Shown: positions 12,266 through 24,374, counted from the first letter of the stretch. The stretch is 64,000 nucleotides of DNA from Calamus simplicifolius (GCA_900491605.1 UESW01004563.1:372001-436000), one strand, 5' to 3'. Notes: generated from the letters alone by a model not told the origin. A program made the numbers and translations.

Positions 12266-12285
12266 GATTGGCGCGCCAGGTAGGG
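12266..12285 (+). other. E2 primer-binding site
   Basis: Directly after the LTR end comes GATTGGCGCGCCAGGTAGGG. TGG followed by a tRNA-like 3' end complement is the expected minus-strand primer site; I do not assign the tRNA. E3 and E4 have TTGGCGCTAGAGGAAGG at the same place. Confidence 0.65.
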
Positions 12286-12327
12286 AAAAAGTGAAAAGGA
12301 AGATACTTCATTCTCCTTCTCTCAGCA

Positions 12328-13800
12328 ATGATGATGACGCGGGCTCAGGATGCTTCTATCAGTTGCCTTGGGGGGCATCCCCCAGCTAGACAGCAGGAGG
12401 CCAACCTTCCGACTGCCGATCCCCCTATCGCCTGCCCACCACCAGACGCAACTGCCCTAGCTGAGCAGCTGGTGGCCCTTACCCAACAGGTCCAAACACT
12501 CACCGCCATGGTCCACGAACTTCAGCAACAGCAGTCCATGGCCACCCAGCATCAGACCACTCCCCCTACAAATCAACAATCAGCAAGGGGAGGCTATCCT
12601 CAGAAAGAGGCTGGTCATCGCCGGGCTTCCCCTAGTAAGCCCCATCGTGAGCCCCTCAAACGGCCACGATCCCCCGACTGTGGCCCGAGCAAGCTTCCAT
12701 CGGAGCCACGGTGCCAGGAGGAGCGAAGCGAAAGTCTCATCCTCCGCATCCTTCCCCATCTTCTTCTTCTTCCTCGTCCTCCGACCACTCAGCGTCCCCT
12801 ACAATCAATCGCCAGGCGAGGATCGCCTAGATGAATACCGCCAGCGATTGGACGAGCTTACCAGGAGAATCAACAATCAACCGGAGGAAGAGTATGACAC
12901 TCGTCCTCCCTACACCTGCCGATACTGGAGGAGCCCGTACCCTCTAGATTTTGTTTCCCTCAAATAATCCGTATAATGGTACGATGGATCCTTTCGATCA
13001 TCTCGAGAGCTACAAGGTCATGATGCAGGTCCAGGGCGCTACAGATGCTCTTCTATGCAAGGCTTTCCCGTCACTCTACGGAAAGCCGCCTGTGCTTGGC
13101 ACATGCGCCTGTTCCCTTACAGCATCGATTCCTTTCGAGAGCTGGAAAGGGCCTTTTTGGTGCATTTTGATGCTTGCCGACGGATCCCGAGGGTTGCTGA
13201 CAGCCTCTTCTCCGTACGTCAAAAGGAGAGGGAGTCACTTCGGGATTTTGTGGCCCGGTTCAAGACGCCGCCCTCGAAGTCTATCACCTGGACGATGCGT
13301 GGCAACGTTAGCCCTGAAGCGGGGGCTTCTCCCATCCCGCTTCACCTTCTCTCTGGATAAAAGGCCCCGGGCTCCTACTCCGACCTCCTCCTCCGAGCCC
13401 AGAAGTACATTCGTGCGGATGAGGCCGACCTCACCCGCCGAGAGTCCTCGAGAGGATCCAGCTGCAAGCCTGCCCGTCGGAGCCGAGTGGGGACCGTCTC
13501 TCCCCCGGCGGCCCAAGCCGTCTTGCCGGCCGAATCGCGAACGTCAAAGCCTCGCCTCTCGGGAGGGCGAGCTTATGCTTCTTCTTGCCTCTCGCTCTCA
13601 TATCTTATGGAGATTGAGGGCGAGCCTTACCTCCAGCGACCTCCTCATGAAGAAGGGCACCCCCCGGACAAAAGCCGCTATTGTCGCTTCCATCGGGTCT
13701 ACGGCCATGACACCGATAGTTGCTACAATTTGAAGCATGCTATCGAGGAGTTCATCCAACGGGATACCTTGGAAAGTATGTCCAGAAGGCACCACCGCCA
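12328..13800 (+). pseudogene. gag: E2 gag, frameshifted
   Basis: Starts with MMMTRAQDASI 62 bases after the LTR. Early residues form a glutamine-rich coiled coil (LAEQLVALTQQVQTL). After frame changes the capsid-like part follows (WHMRLFPYSIDSFRELERAF, then FVARFK, about 13085-13270), an arginine/proline-rich linker and the YCRFHRVYGHDTDSCYNL segment near 13678-13731. At least three frame changes occur between 12800 and 13500. The intact protein would package the RNA; the order and motifs match E1 and E3 gag. Confidence 0.75.
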
Positions 13801-13959
13801 CTGCCGGCCCTCATGGGGCCCCCGCTACTCAGGCGGCTATCGACAATGCCCCGGAATGGACGGTCGGGATGGTATCTTGGGGGGCAGCTCCTTCAGCTAA
13901 GCGGTCGGGAGGGAGGAGGCGCCAGACAATGTAATTCCTGGGCGGGGGTCAGCGTTGTT

Positions 13960-16900
13960 GACAATGTAAATAATGAAGGCGTCGTCATCTCCATGACGAT
14001 CGCCAAGCACCCTGTAAAAAGGATATTAGTTGATAGTGGCAGCTCAGCTAACATCCTTACCTACGATGCATTTGTTCGGATGGGATTATCTCCTGACTCT
14101 CTTCACCCCATGGCGGCCCCTCTAGTCAGGTTTACCGGGGATTCAGTAAGGGTCGAGGGCGAAATATCCTTCCTGTGACGGCCGAAGCACGCCATGCCAG
14201 AGCACAGTCATTATGAAGTTTTTAGTCGTATGGGTTCCTCTAGCGTGCAATGCCATCCTCGGACGACCAGGCCTGAACTTGTTGGATGCAGTCATCTCCA
14301 CCCGACGTTTGCTCGTGCAGTTCCCACTAGTGGACATCGGAGAGATGCGGGGCGAAGTCAGCTCGGTCTTGCCTTGCTATCACGCAGCGTCAAGTCTCTA
14401 GAAGGCCGAGTCGGCCTCGGAAGCGCCTAACCCCAGAGAGTCTGGCAAAGGAGGAGAGCCGGCCGAGCGGCTCCTAACTTTCTCCCTTGGAGATGACCCG
14501 CGAAGACTGTACGTGTCGGCGGCTCCTCCCTTTAGAAGATCGTGACCGTCTCCTGACCTTCCTACGGGCTAACTCAGATATATTCGCCTGGTCGGCATCC
14601 GACATGCCCGGCATCCCTTCGGAGGTGATCACCCATAAGCTCAATATTGACCCAAAGTGTTGTCCGGTCCATCAAAGGAAGAGAAGCTTCGCTTCCAATA
14701 ACAAAAGGCCATTAACGAAGAGGTCAACAAGCTACTCAGCGCCGGTCATATCCGGGAGGCACATTACCCCAGCTGGCTGGCCAATGTGGTCATGGTGCAA
14801 AAGGCGAATGGGAGCTGGAGGATCTGCATCGACTTCACTGACTTGAACAGGGCATGCCCGAAGGATAGTTTTCCTCTGCCCTGGATCGACCAATTGGTGG
14901 ATTCCACCTCCGGCCATGAGCCCCTCAGCTTCATGGATGCCTTCTTCATATAATAAAATAAATATGGACCCTGGCAATGAGGAGCACACGTCTTTCGTGA
15001 CAGAGAAAGGCATTTACTGCTATAAGGTGATGCCCTTCGGCCTTAAAATGCAGGGGCAACCTACCAAAGGTTGATGAACAAAGTCTTCCAAGATCAACTA
15101 GGCCGGAACATGGAGGTCTATGTGGACGATATGTTGACCAAGAGCACCCACACTTCCGACCACATCTTCAACCTAGAGAAAACTTTCAACAACCTCCGCC
15201 GTTTTTAAGTCAAGTTGAATCCCAAAAAATGTACCTTCGGCATCACAGCGGGCAAGTTCTTAGGCTTCATGGTGACCCAGCGAGGGATTGAGGCGATCCT
15301 TAAGAGATCAGCGTCATCTCGATATGAGGCCGCCATCCAGCAAGAAGGAGGTGCAGCGGCTCACGGGAAGGGTGGCGGCTCTAAGCTGTTTCCTCTCCAA
15401 GTCGGCCGAGTGATGCTTGCCCTTCTTCAAAGCCCTACAAAAGGTGAATAGCTTCGAATGGACGGATAATTGTCAAAAGGCCTTCGACGGCTTGAAGGCA
15501 TTCCTATCCTCCTGCCACTTTTGTCAAAGCCAAAAGACGGAGAGAGCCTTTTTCTCTACCTTGCAGCCTCTTCGAGGCTATTAGCTCCGTTCTGGTGCGT
15601 CTTGATGACGATGGGACCCAGAGACCCGTGTACTATGTAAGCAAGGTGCTTCATGATGCAGAAGTTAGGTACTCCAAGATAAAAAAAAGTCATCTTTGCT
15701 TTGATCATCTCTGCTCGGTGTCTTCGCCCATATTTTCAAGCCCATCCTATCGTGGTGTTCATAGACAGCCCCTCTGAGCCATTCTGGCTCGACCAGACAC
15801 CTCGGGCCGACTGGCTAAATGGGCTATCAAGCTGGGAGAATTTGACCTCTCTTTCCAGTCTTGGCCGACTTTGAAGTCCCAGGTCCTGGCTGACTTCCTG
15901 GTCGAATGCACTTGGGCAAAGGAGCCAACCGAAGAGGCTCCCATGGAGCAGCCCGTTGCCGAGCCAGACAACGATAGGGAATCCTGGATCCTTCATGTGG
16001 ACGGCGCTTTGAACTCCCAAGGAAGTGGTGCCGACCTCATTCTTGCAGGCCCAGAGGGAGAGACGGTGGAGTGTGCTCTTCGGTTCCTATTCAAAGCCAC
16101 TAATAATCAGACCGAGTACGAGGCCCTGCTAGCAGGGCTAAGGCTTGCTCAGGAGTTTGGAATACAATGCCTCAAAGCTTTTACTGACTCGCAACTCGTC
16201 TCCGAGCAAATCAACGGAGAGTACGAAGCGTGTGATCCCGCCATGGCCCAGTACTTGGGCAAGGTTCGGCTCTTAGTCTCTCCACTCTTTTATTTTAGCA
16301 TCAGCTACATCCCTTGGAGTGAGAATGCCAAGGCCGACACCCTCTCCGGTTGGCCACCTCTGCCGACGGCTTCACGAGGGATGCCTACATCAAGCACTTG
16401 AAAAGGCCCAGTATAGAAGACAAAGAAGAGGTCCTCCCACTGACCTAGGAGCCAACCTGGATGGATCCTTACATCCGGTACCTCACGGACGGTACTCTTC
16501 CTGATGATCGTGATGAAACTAAGCTACTCAAATGGAGAGCCTTCAAATTCACCCTCTTGAATGGACGCCTGTACTGGAGATCTTTTTCTTACCCCCTGCT
16601 CAGGTGTGTAGGACCTGCCGACGTCGATTACATCCTTAGAGAAATTCATGAAGGCATATGCGGGAATCACCTGGGGGGCAGGTCCTTGGCTCAGAAGGCC
16701 CTCCATCAAGGGTATTTCTGGCTTACCATGAGGGACGATGCTGCCAAGTTAGTCCAGAAGTGTGACGGCTACCAGCGCCATGCGAATATCCAGCATCAAC
16801 CTTCTGTCCCTTTGAATCCACTCTCGGCTCCATGGCCCTTTGCTTAATAGGGGATGGACATCCTTTGACCGTTCCCCCGGCTTCAGGGCAACGGAGGTTC

Positions 16901-17688
16901 CTAATTGTCGCCATTGATTACTTCACCAAGTGGATCGAGGTTGAGGCATTGGTCAAGATCACTGAGAACAAAGTCAAAGCCTTCTTTTGGAAGTCAGTCA
17001 TATGCCGCTTCGGCCTACCTCACACTCTCATCACCGATAACGGTCGCCAGTTCGACAACGCCACATTCAAGACTTTCTGCGGTGAGCTGGGCATCCACCA
17101 CCGATTCACCTCTGCCGACCACCCACAAACCAACGGGGAGGCCGAGGTCATGAACCGTACCATCCTCAGGGGGCTCAGAACTCTGCTGGACGGATCCAAA
17201 GGCCGGTGGGTAGAAGAGCTTCCTAGCGTATTGTTGGCCTACCACACACCCCAAGGGCTCCGACAGGTGAAACCCCTTTTAGTCTAGCCTTCGGGTCCGA
17301 GGCGGTCATTCCTGTGGAGATTGGATTGCCGAGCCCGTGAGTGGAGTCTTACAGCGAGGAAGACAACTCTGTCCAACTAAGAGCTAACCTCGACTTCATC
17401 GATGAAGCGCACGATCGGGCACGGTTACATATGGCAGCTTTTCGCCAACGAGCTGCCAAGTATTATAATGCCCGGGTCCATCCCAAAGTGTTTCGTCCTG
17501 GAGATCTAGTTTTGAGAAAGGCCTCAGTGTCCAAGCCAACGAAGGAGGGCAAACTGTCCGCCAATTAGGAAGGTCCTTACCGTGTTGCCGAGGTGCTCCA
17601 CCAAGGAGCATACCGAATTGAAGAGCTCAACGGTCGGCCCCTCCCACATACCTGGAATGCAGACAACCTTCGTCGATATTATCAATGA
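13960..17688 (+). pseudogene. pol: E2 pol: protease, RT, tandem RNase H, integrase
   Basis: Protease ILVDSGSSANILTYDAF at about 14025-14070. RT: SDIFAWSASDMPGI linker, catalytic YVDDM at 15119-15133, then TAGKFLGFMVTQRGIE. A gypsy RNase H-like segment is followed by a second RNase H with HVDGALNSQGSG, TEYEALLAGL and FTDSQLV (about 15990-16200). Integrase: HHCC region at about 16600-16790, core with DYFTKW, DNGRQFDN and NGEAEV. It ends ..NLRRYYQ, TGA 17686-17688. Defects: many frameshifts, two adjacent stops at 16845-16850, and the zinc-binding CDGCQ is CDGYQ (TAC at 16770-16772). Not functional as it stands. Confidence 0.85.
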
Positions 17689-17761
17689 TGTATCTCTCTA
17701 CACTATGAGCAATAAAGGACCTCCTTCAACACCATAGCCGTTCCTTCCGTAGACCTGATCT

Positions 17762-18770
17762 CAGAGAAGGACCTCGTCGGCATCGCGGCCCATGGGACAC
17801 CACTCGGCCTCAGCACGGCGGTGCCTCCGAGTAGGTTCAAGACCCTAAGTCTCCGTAACCGGATGAGTCGCCCCTCGCAGCGATTCCTAAACCCTCGAGG
17901 CGGTTCAAAAGGACCTTGCCGGCATCACGGCCCATGGGACACCACTCGGCCCCGGCGCGGCAATGCCTCCGAGTAGGTTCAAGACCCTAAGGCTCTGTAA
18001 CCGGACGAGTCGCCCCTTGCAGCGGTTCCTAAACCTCCGAGACGGTTCAAAAGGACCTCGCCGGCATCACGGCCCATGGGATACCACTCGGTCCCAGTAC
18101 GGCGGTGCCCCCGAGTAGGTTCAAGACCCTAAGGCTCCGTAACCGGATGAGTCATCCCTCACAGCGGTTCCTAAACCCCCAAGGCGGTTCAAAAGGACCT
18201 CGCCGGCATCGTAGCCTATGGGACACCACTCGGCCCCGGCATGACGGTGCTCCTGAGTAGGTTCAAGACCCTAAGGCTCCGTAACCGGACGAATTGCCCC
18301 TCACAGCGATTTCTAAATCCCCGAGGCGATTCAAAAGGACCTCGTCGACATCGCGCCCAGGGGACACCACTCGGCCTCGGCACGGCGGTGCCCCCGAGTA
18401 GGTTCAAGACCCTAAGGCTTAGTAACCAGACGAGTCGCCCCTCGCAGCGGCTCCTAAACCCCCGAGGTAGTTCAAAAGGACATCGCCGGCATCGCGTCCC
18501 ATGGGACACCATTCGGCCCCGGCGCGGCGGTGCCCCGAGTAGGTTCAAGATCCTAAGTCTCCATAATTGGACGAGTCACCCCTCGCAGTGGTTCCTAAAC
18601 CCCCGAGGTGGTTCAAAAGGACCTCGCCGGCATCGCGGCCCATGGGACACCACTCGGCCCGGTACGGTGGTGCCCCCGAGTAGGTGCAAGACCCTAAGAC
18701 TCCGTAACCAGACAAGTTGCCCCTCGCAGCAGTTCCCAAACCCCCCGAGGCAGCTTAAAAGGAACCTGAT
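17762..18770 (+). repeat. About 140-bp tandem array after E2 pol
   Basis: Roughly seven units, each with CATGGGACACCACTCGGCCC, CCGAGTAGGTTCAAGACC, CCGTAACCGGACGAGTCGCC and a CCGAGGCGGTTCAAAAGGACC end. The same unit, reversed, is at 1-262. Open frames across it on both strands are repeat artefacts. Confidence 0.88.
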
Positions 18771-19754
18771 GACCCTCAACTCTTAGGTCACCCTTCGGGT
18801 TCAAAAGGAACCTGATGATTCTCAGCTCTCAGGTCGCCCTCCAGGGTCTAAGAGGCTTCTGATGGCCGCAATTTTGCCTTGGCAGCTCCGAGTCTACCTT
18901 AACGGCTAAGGGCCAACTGATTGTGGGCACCCGCTTCCGCCCCGATGCCGGCCTTAGGCTTTCGCCCCAGCCTATTCGGGTCGGCCTCACCCTGGCCACT
19001 CCATCTTGGAGTTGGCCTTGGCGCGCGAGTCCCCAAGACGGGCCAAGGCCAAAGCTCGTTGGCGCTATGACTTAAAGGACGCTGCTCAGTTCTGTGCCGT
19101 CCCCAACGGACTTCGCCCGAATAGCCTTCAGAGTTGGCCTCCAAGGACGCCTCCTCAAATCTTACAGCCCAATGCCTGTTCAAGTTGTTTTGCTGAGTTC
19201 ACACGCAAATTCCTGGAATACTCTCAAAGGCCGCTCAGAACCACCCGGGTTCTCCCTTACGGCCCGTGGTTGATTGATTTACTTATCTGGTCAAGGACCA
19301 GATCATTCGAAACTTTAGTTGGTGTCCCGGATTTTTGTTAGCTTGCTCAAGTTATTGTCAAGAGGGTAGACAAGGTACGAAAGGCAGTCTAAAGGAAAGA
19401 TCTTTCTAACTGTGAGTAAGATTCCCTCGGTGAGGACCCTAAAGGCGTTCCTAAATGGAAAATCATAAGCCCATCCAGCGGCGTGAGTTTCTACAAGCTT
19501 GTTCGGATTACCCTCATGCCTAAGACCCACCGCGGCGCCCCCGACATACATGATACGCACAAGCAGAAGAAACAAGACTTTTACGAAATGACTCCTTTTT
19601 CATTAAGAACTTTAGAATGATTACAAAATCTGACCTGGGGTCAGTTACAAAAAGGAAGGGAAAAATACAAAGTGCAGAAAACCAAAAATGTAAGGCTGTT
19701 TCAAGGCTCGCCCAGCCCCGGCTCCTCTCCATCCTCTTCTTCCTCCGCTGATTC
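18771..19754. other. E2 internal sequence without a recognised gene
   Basis: Between the tandem array and the end of the antisense gene. GC-rich to about 19320, then mixed. Minus-strand TTAATGAAAAAGGAGTC around 19590 could belong to the 3' UTR or polyadenylation region of the antisense gene. Confidence 0.4.
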
Positions 19755-22217
19755 TTACCAACACCCCTCGAGCTGGATCTTTTCAAAATTGGAGCTGTTG
19801 ATGTTGAGGGCCGCGGACACCTTCGCCTTGCAAAGTTCGAAGCCCTTCACATAGGCATCAAAGCTGGCCTCGGTGACCTCCTGCTCAAACTCCGCCGAGA
19901 CCTTAAAATCGGCGATGGTGTTGGTCACTTTGACCTCGGCCTCTCGGATCTGTGCCTCCGCCCTGGCCTCGGCCTCATGAATTCATGCTTCGGCCCGGCC
20001 TCAGCCTCCTTGGCACGCACCTCGGCTTCCTAGGGCCTGCTTTCTGCCTCCTCGGTGCGGGCACTAGCCTCGTGAGCATGGGCCACCGCCCCGGTCCACT
20101 CATGGCTCGCATTGACCGCCGCTCTCTCAGCCACAGCGGCCCTCTCCATTACGAACCGGACCTCGTCCATGGCCGTTTCGACCCGATTCTCCAACTGTTG
20201 GAGCTGGCGGGTCAACTCCTCAACCCTTTTGCTGGCCAACTCCAGCCTGGCTGACGTCAGCGCCAGCTTAGTCTCGGCTGCGGAGGCTCGGTTGCTCTCG
20301 ACTCCGACCCGGCACTTCGCTTCCCTCACCCGGCCATTTAGGTCCTCCTCCCGGGCCTTGGCCTCCTCCTGCTGCCGAGCAAGCTTCTCGAACAGTGCTC
20401 GGCTCTGCTCTTTATACTTGTCGGCCCGCTCGAGGGTGCGTGCGAGCGCCTCTCCTGCGTGGGTCATTGCCACACAAAGGGCAAAGGCCCCATTGGCCAG
20501 CTGTACCAGAGAAATTCGTCAGCCACAGGTCAACCGAGGTATGTCAAAAAGGGACTATGTTCGGAAGATTACATGGAGTACGTTTACCATCACCATGTCT
20601 AGGACAGCGGCATGGGACTGCCGCCCCATTTCCTCGTTGGTCGCTAATGTCCGTGCCCTTGATAAAAGGACGGCGGCCCGCACCGCGTCCTCCATGGTGA
20701 GAAGCCTGGGTGCCGGCCGCGCTGGCCCCCCTAGTGCCTCATCAACCGGCCACCGTTCTGGATGGTGCGCGGATCGCTGGGACGATCTCCCCGGCTTGGC
20801 CCTGTGCTTGCAAGGCCTCCTCGCCTCGGCATTGGAGCTTCTGACAGTGACCACCCCCTCTCCAGCTGTGGAGGGTGTCTTCTTCCTCTCCGGCTTGGCG
20901 GGAGCCGGAGGGCTTCTAACAACTGCAACCTACCCCGCCTCAGCTGAATCGGCGACGACAGGGACTTCCTCCTCGTGGTCCAGCACCACCACGATAGCCT
21001 CGGTGGTAGCCGAGATCTCCCCCTCTTCCGTCTCAGCCCTGGCTGACCCGGGGACCGCTCCTTCAGCCGATGCCTCCCTAATCGGCTCTTTCGCAGGCGC
21101 CTGGGCTGCAAGGGCTTTTGAGTTCTCGGTCAGCTCGATGCGTGCTCCTCTCCGTGCCCTCTTGGCTGGCCTCGTCGGCCCACCGGCCACCAGCCTCTTC
21201 TGGCGCACGAGGGTCTCGAATTTCTCCGCATGAATTTTTATTACTGCACAAAAAATACACATTAGTACAAAAAAGGGAGAGAAAGTGGAGAAGAGAAGGG
21301 GGGGTGAGGTAACAAATAATGAAATGAATAAGGGCAATGCCCTGATAGGGGCGAAGGAATGGGTTTCTGTGCTCACCGACTGTTGGGGCCAGCTCGGCCT
21401 CATACAAGTTCTCCTCGGACAGAAGATCCTTATAGGATAGAATCTGGGAGGACGAGAGGTGGCGGTAGAGTTCCCCATCCTTATCGCTCACAGTCGAATT
21501 CTCGTTGGAGCTGACATCCGGTTCCCCCCAATTGGTCCTCACTCCCTCCACATGGGCGAAAAGAAATCGAGATTTCTACCCTCTAATTTTTGATGGAAGA
21601 CCTAAAGGAAGGGCCCTACCCGGACTAGCGGTAAACACCCACCAGGCCCCCTCACCCTTGCGTCGGAGCTTGTAAAAAGCCTGAAACAGGGACAGACTGG
21701 CCGCAGAACCTTAGAAATGACAAAGGATGACAAAGGCACAGAAGATCTGAATCGATTTCGGAGTTAACTGCGCCGGCACTAACCTATGCCTATTCAAAAG
21801 ATTCAAAAAAAGGAGTGGAAAGGAAGCCGCAGCTCGCACCGAAAGAACTCTTCGTACAGAGCGACCTAACATGAAAGGATGGAGGTCACTCTGTCTTCAA
21901 GTCCCAGCACGGATAGACGGATAAAGTTAGGAACCCTATACATGGCTCTAAGGGCCTCTACCTCCTCGGGGTCACGGTGGAGGCAATCCCCCCAGCCCCA
22001 TCGGGTCAAGGCTAACTGGTGGAGGAGATGCCGGACGATGGGAGGAAATAGGAACTGCTCTCACCGGGGGTTGGTCATTCGCCCCTGGCCGGCTGTGGAT
22101 CGTGATCCCGCCTAACGACCAGGGCATTTGGCTGATAGTTGAGGTGTGGTCCTCACCAGGGGATGGGGACGACTCTATGACTGGCCTCTTACCCTCTCTA
22201 ATGGCCCTACGGTCCAT
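19755..22217 (-). pseudogene. E2 antisense gene: transposon-domain plus coiled-coil protein, spliced
   Basis: Minus strand, starting at an ATG at 22217 (choice uncertain) and ending with TAA at 19755-19757. The N-terminal domain (about 21990-21540) contains YEEFFRCELRLPFHSFFLNL and a conserved W..R-rich part; it resembles the plant 'putative gypsy type transposon' family (Pfam PF04195) and the E3 antisense protein. Then come an acidic linker and a long alanine/glutamate/arginine coiled coil (ALARTLERADKYKEQSRALF). Two introns fit GT-AG rules and keep frame: 21244-21376 (GTGAGC..TGCAG) and 20501-20587 (GTAAAC..TACAG). Frame breaks lie in the N-terminal domain, with TAG stops at 20930-20932 and about 20030. 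Function unknown. Confidence 0.7.
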
Positions 22218-22365
22218 GGGTCAAAGGTGAAGGGTGAAAGACAAAGACTAACCTGAAAGTTGGGAAGAAGATGAAGGTTGGAGGTCTCGGTTTGCAAGGA
22301 AGCTCAAAGAGGAATGAGTCAGGAAGCAATTGCGATGTAAAGCTCTCCCCCGGGCCTATGGAGTG

Positions 22366-22374
22366 CCTTTTATA
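22366..22374 (-). promoter_or_regulatory. TATA box for the E2 antisense gene
   Basis: On the minus strand GGTATAAAAGGC lies about 150 bases upstream of the ATG at 22217, at a normal core-promoter distance for a gene with a 5' UTR of about 120 bases. It lies outside the LTR, so the antisense gene may have its own promoter. Position and match only; no expression data. Confidence 0.55.
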
Positions 22375-22780
22375 CCCCAATTTCGAATCACTTCGCCGAG
22401 AATCCGCCCCGTGGCCTCCACCCATTGTGCCGGGTTCTCAGGCATGGCCATTTCGCCCGTGCTTGAGGCGTGTTGCCTAGGTTCCACCGAGGAGCGAGAT
22501 CCCGGCCAATGACAATGCTTGAAAAGCGGGGAGGCAATGATGGCGCCTACCTTTTTCCCATCATCCGAGGAGCACCTCCTCGAGACACCGGAGCCGACGT
22601 CAGCTTCCACCAACTCCATGATTATGGAAGATTTGCGAGGCGATTTTGCCTCAGGAAGCTGCGCCAGCTCACCCACCATTAAATGCCCCGTAGCCGGTTG
22701 TCAATTTTTGAATTTCCACGCCCATTTCGCCCAAAGGAAAGCTGACACGTGGCCCTTCGTGCTCAGGAGTAGGGGGCATC

Positions 22781-24080
22781 TGATATGGCTAATGATGTAA
22801 CTAATAAAGTCATAGGGGTAATCATGGCGAAATCAGCCGCGTGGCGCAAATACACCCCATCGCCCCTGGCGTCTCCGAATCAGCCGAGGCGGCCCCAACC
22901 TCTTCAGGTCGGCCCCGTACCTCGGTCTCCAAGGTAGCCGAGGCGGCCCCAACCTCTTCAGGACGGCCCCAGCGTCTCCGAATCAGTGAGGCGGCTCCGA
23001 CCTCTTCAGGTCGGCCCCGTCGGCCCCGGCGTCTCCGAATCAGCCGAGGCGGCCCCGACCTCTTCAGGTCGGCCCCGTCCACCTCGGCATCTCAAGGTAG
23101 CCTAGGCGCCCCGACCTCTTGAAGACGGCCCCAACGTCTCCGAATCAGCCGAGGCAGCCCCGACCTCTTCAGGTTGGCCCCATCGGTCCCGGCGTCTCCG
23201 AATCAGCCGAGGCAGCCCTGACCTCTTCAGGTCGGCCCCATCCACTCCGGCATCGCCAAGGTAGCCGAGGCGGCCCGACCTCTTCAGGTCGGCCCCTTCG
23301 GCCCCGGCGTCTCCGAATCAGCCGAAGCGGCCCCGACCTCTTTAGGTCGGCCCCATCCGCCCCGGCGTCGCCAAGGTAGCCGAGGTGGCCCCGACTTCTT
23401 TAGGTCGGCCCCATCGGCCCCGGCGTCTTCGAATCAGCCGAGGCAGCCCCGACCTCTTCAGAATGGCCCCGTCTGCCCCGATGTCTCCAGATCAGCTGAG
23501 GCAGCACCGACCTCCTCAGGTTGGCTCCACGTCTGCCAAAACCACCAACCTTCTGATCAGTGCAGCCTGATGCAATCAGGCCCACCTACCGCAGGACCAC
23601 GCTGTCGATGGGACCAGGCCCACCTACCGGCTGACTCCGCCGACTGATGGGACTTGGCCCACCAACCACGGCTTCCCTCTTCGATGGGACAGGACCCACC
23701 AATTAGCCCTAAATTCACGTAACCCCCACGTGTCCCGCGGACATCTCCCCCTCACAGAATGTCATGCGGCTAATCCCTATGTAGGTCCCAACTGCCTATA
23801 AAAGGGTAAGTCTGCGAGAGATTTGAGGAAAAAAAAGATAAGTATCCTCTCATTCTATTATCTCAGGGGGACTCCATTTTTCGGAGCTTTCTCTGTCCTA
23901 AAGAGCTCTCTCGAGCTCTTCCTCAGCTGTCACCTCGATCGCTGACTTGGGCATTGGAGGGTCCCACTAGATAATCCCTTCGATCTTGGAACTTCATGCA
24001 AGTTGTTCGGCTGGACGAGAATCTCTTCGGCGACCAGATCAATCTTTTCGGTGCTCAACATAGGTGATCGGGCATCATCA
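22781..24080 (+). repeat. E2 3' LTR
   Basis: Matches 10881-12265 from TGATATGGCTAATGATGTAA to GGCATCATCA, with fewer repeat units (array about 22865-23540) and TATA at 23797-23805. Followed directly by the target-site duplication CAATA. Confidence 0.9.
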
Positions 24081-24085
24081 CAATA

Positions 24086-24369
24086 CATAAAGAAACCAAA
24101 GTAAATATGTGACTTTTCCCCCTTTGGATTTTCTCTTTGATGCCATATTGTTATGTCATTTTGCTAGCATAACTAGTATGCTCTTATGATTCATCCCAAG
24201 ATTGCATGATACACTGCCCCAGTTCTTTGGCCCATGGAGCATGAATGCAGTACTCGCCAATCCCATTTATGTCTCCATTGTCTTGCAATCCAGGATATTT
24301 TTCTCTTGTTTCATAGCTGATTCTTCATCCTTTTGTCTTTGTGCTCTAGGCAATTCTCCCTTGCTCGAC
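24086..24369 (+). other. Host intron sequence between two insertions
   Basis: Unique-looking sequence between the CAATA and CTCTG duplications. No exon is supported; the 24202-24465 frame runs into the next LTR. Confidence 0.5.
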
Positions 24370-24374
24370 CTCTG

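Larger units (their letters stand above)
10881..24080 (+). mobile_element. Tat-type Ty3/gypsy retrotransposon with both LTRs (E2)
   Basis: LTRs are 10881-12265 and 22781-24080, each starting TGATrTGGCT and ending CATCA. The 5-bp direct repeat CAATA flanks it at 10876-10880 and 24081-24085, which proves a single insertion event. Inside: primer-binding site, gag, pol, a tandem array, an antisense gene and a purine tract (AGGAGTAGGGGG, 22765-22776) just before the 3' LTR. It sits in the large intron of the host gene, in the same orientation. Frameshifts and stops in gag and pol make it non-autonomous now. Confidence 0.93.

Noticed and set aside
18241..18786. 181-codon plus-strand frame and its minus-strand partners
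   Set aside because: Translation of the 140-bp tandem array of E2.
20112..21233. 373-codon plus-strand frame
   Set aside because: It is the complement of the coiled-coil antisense gene, serine/alanine-rich, without start context or domain; it even spans the proposed antisense intron at 20501-20587.
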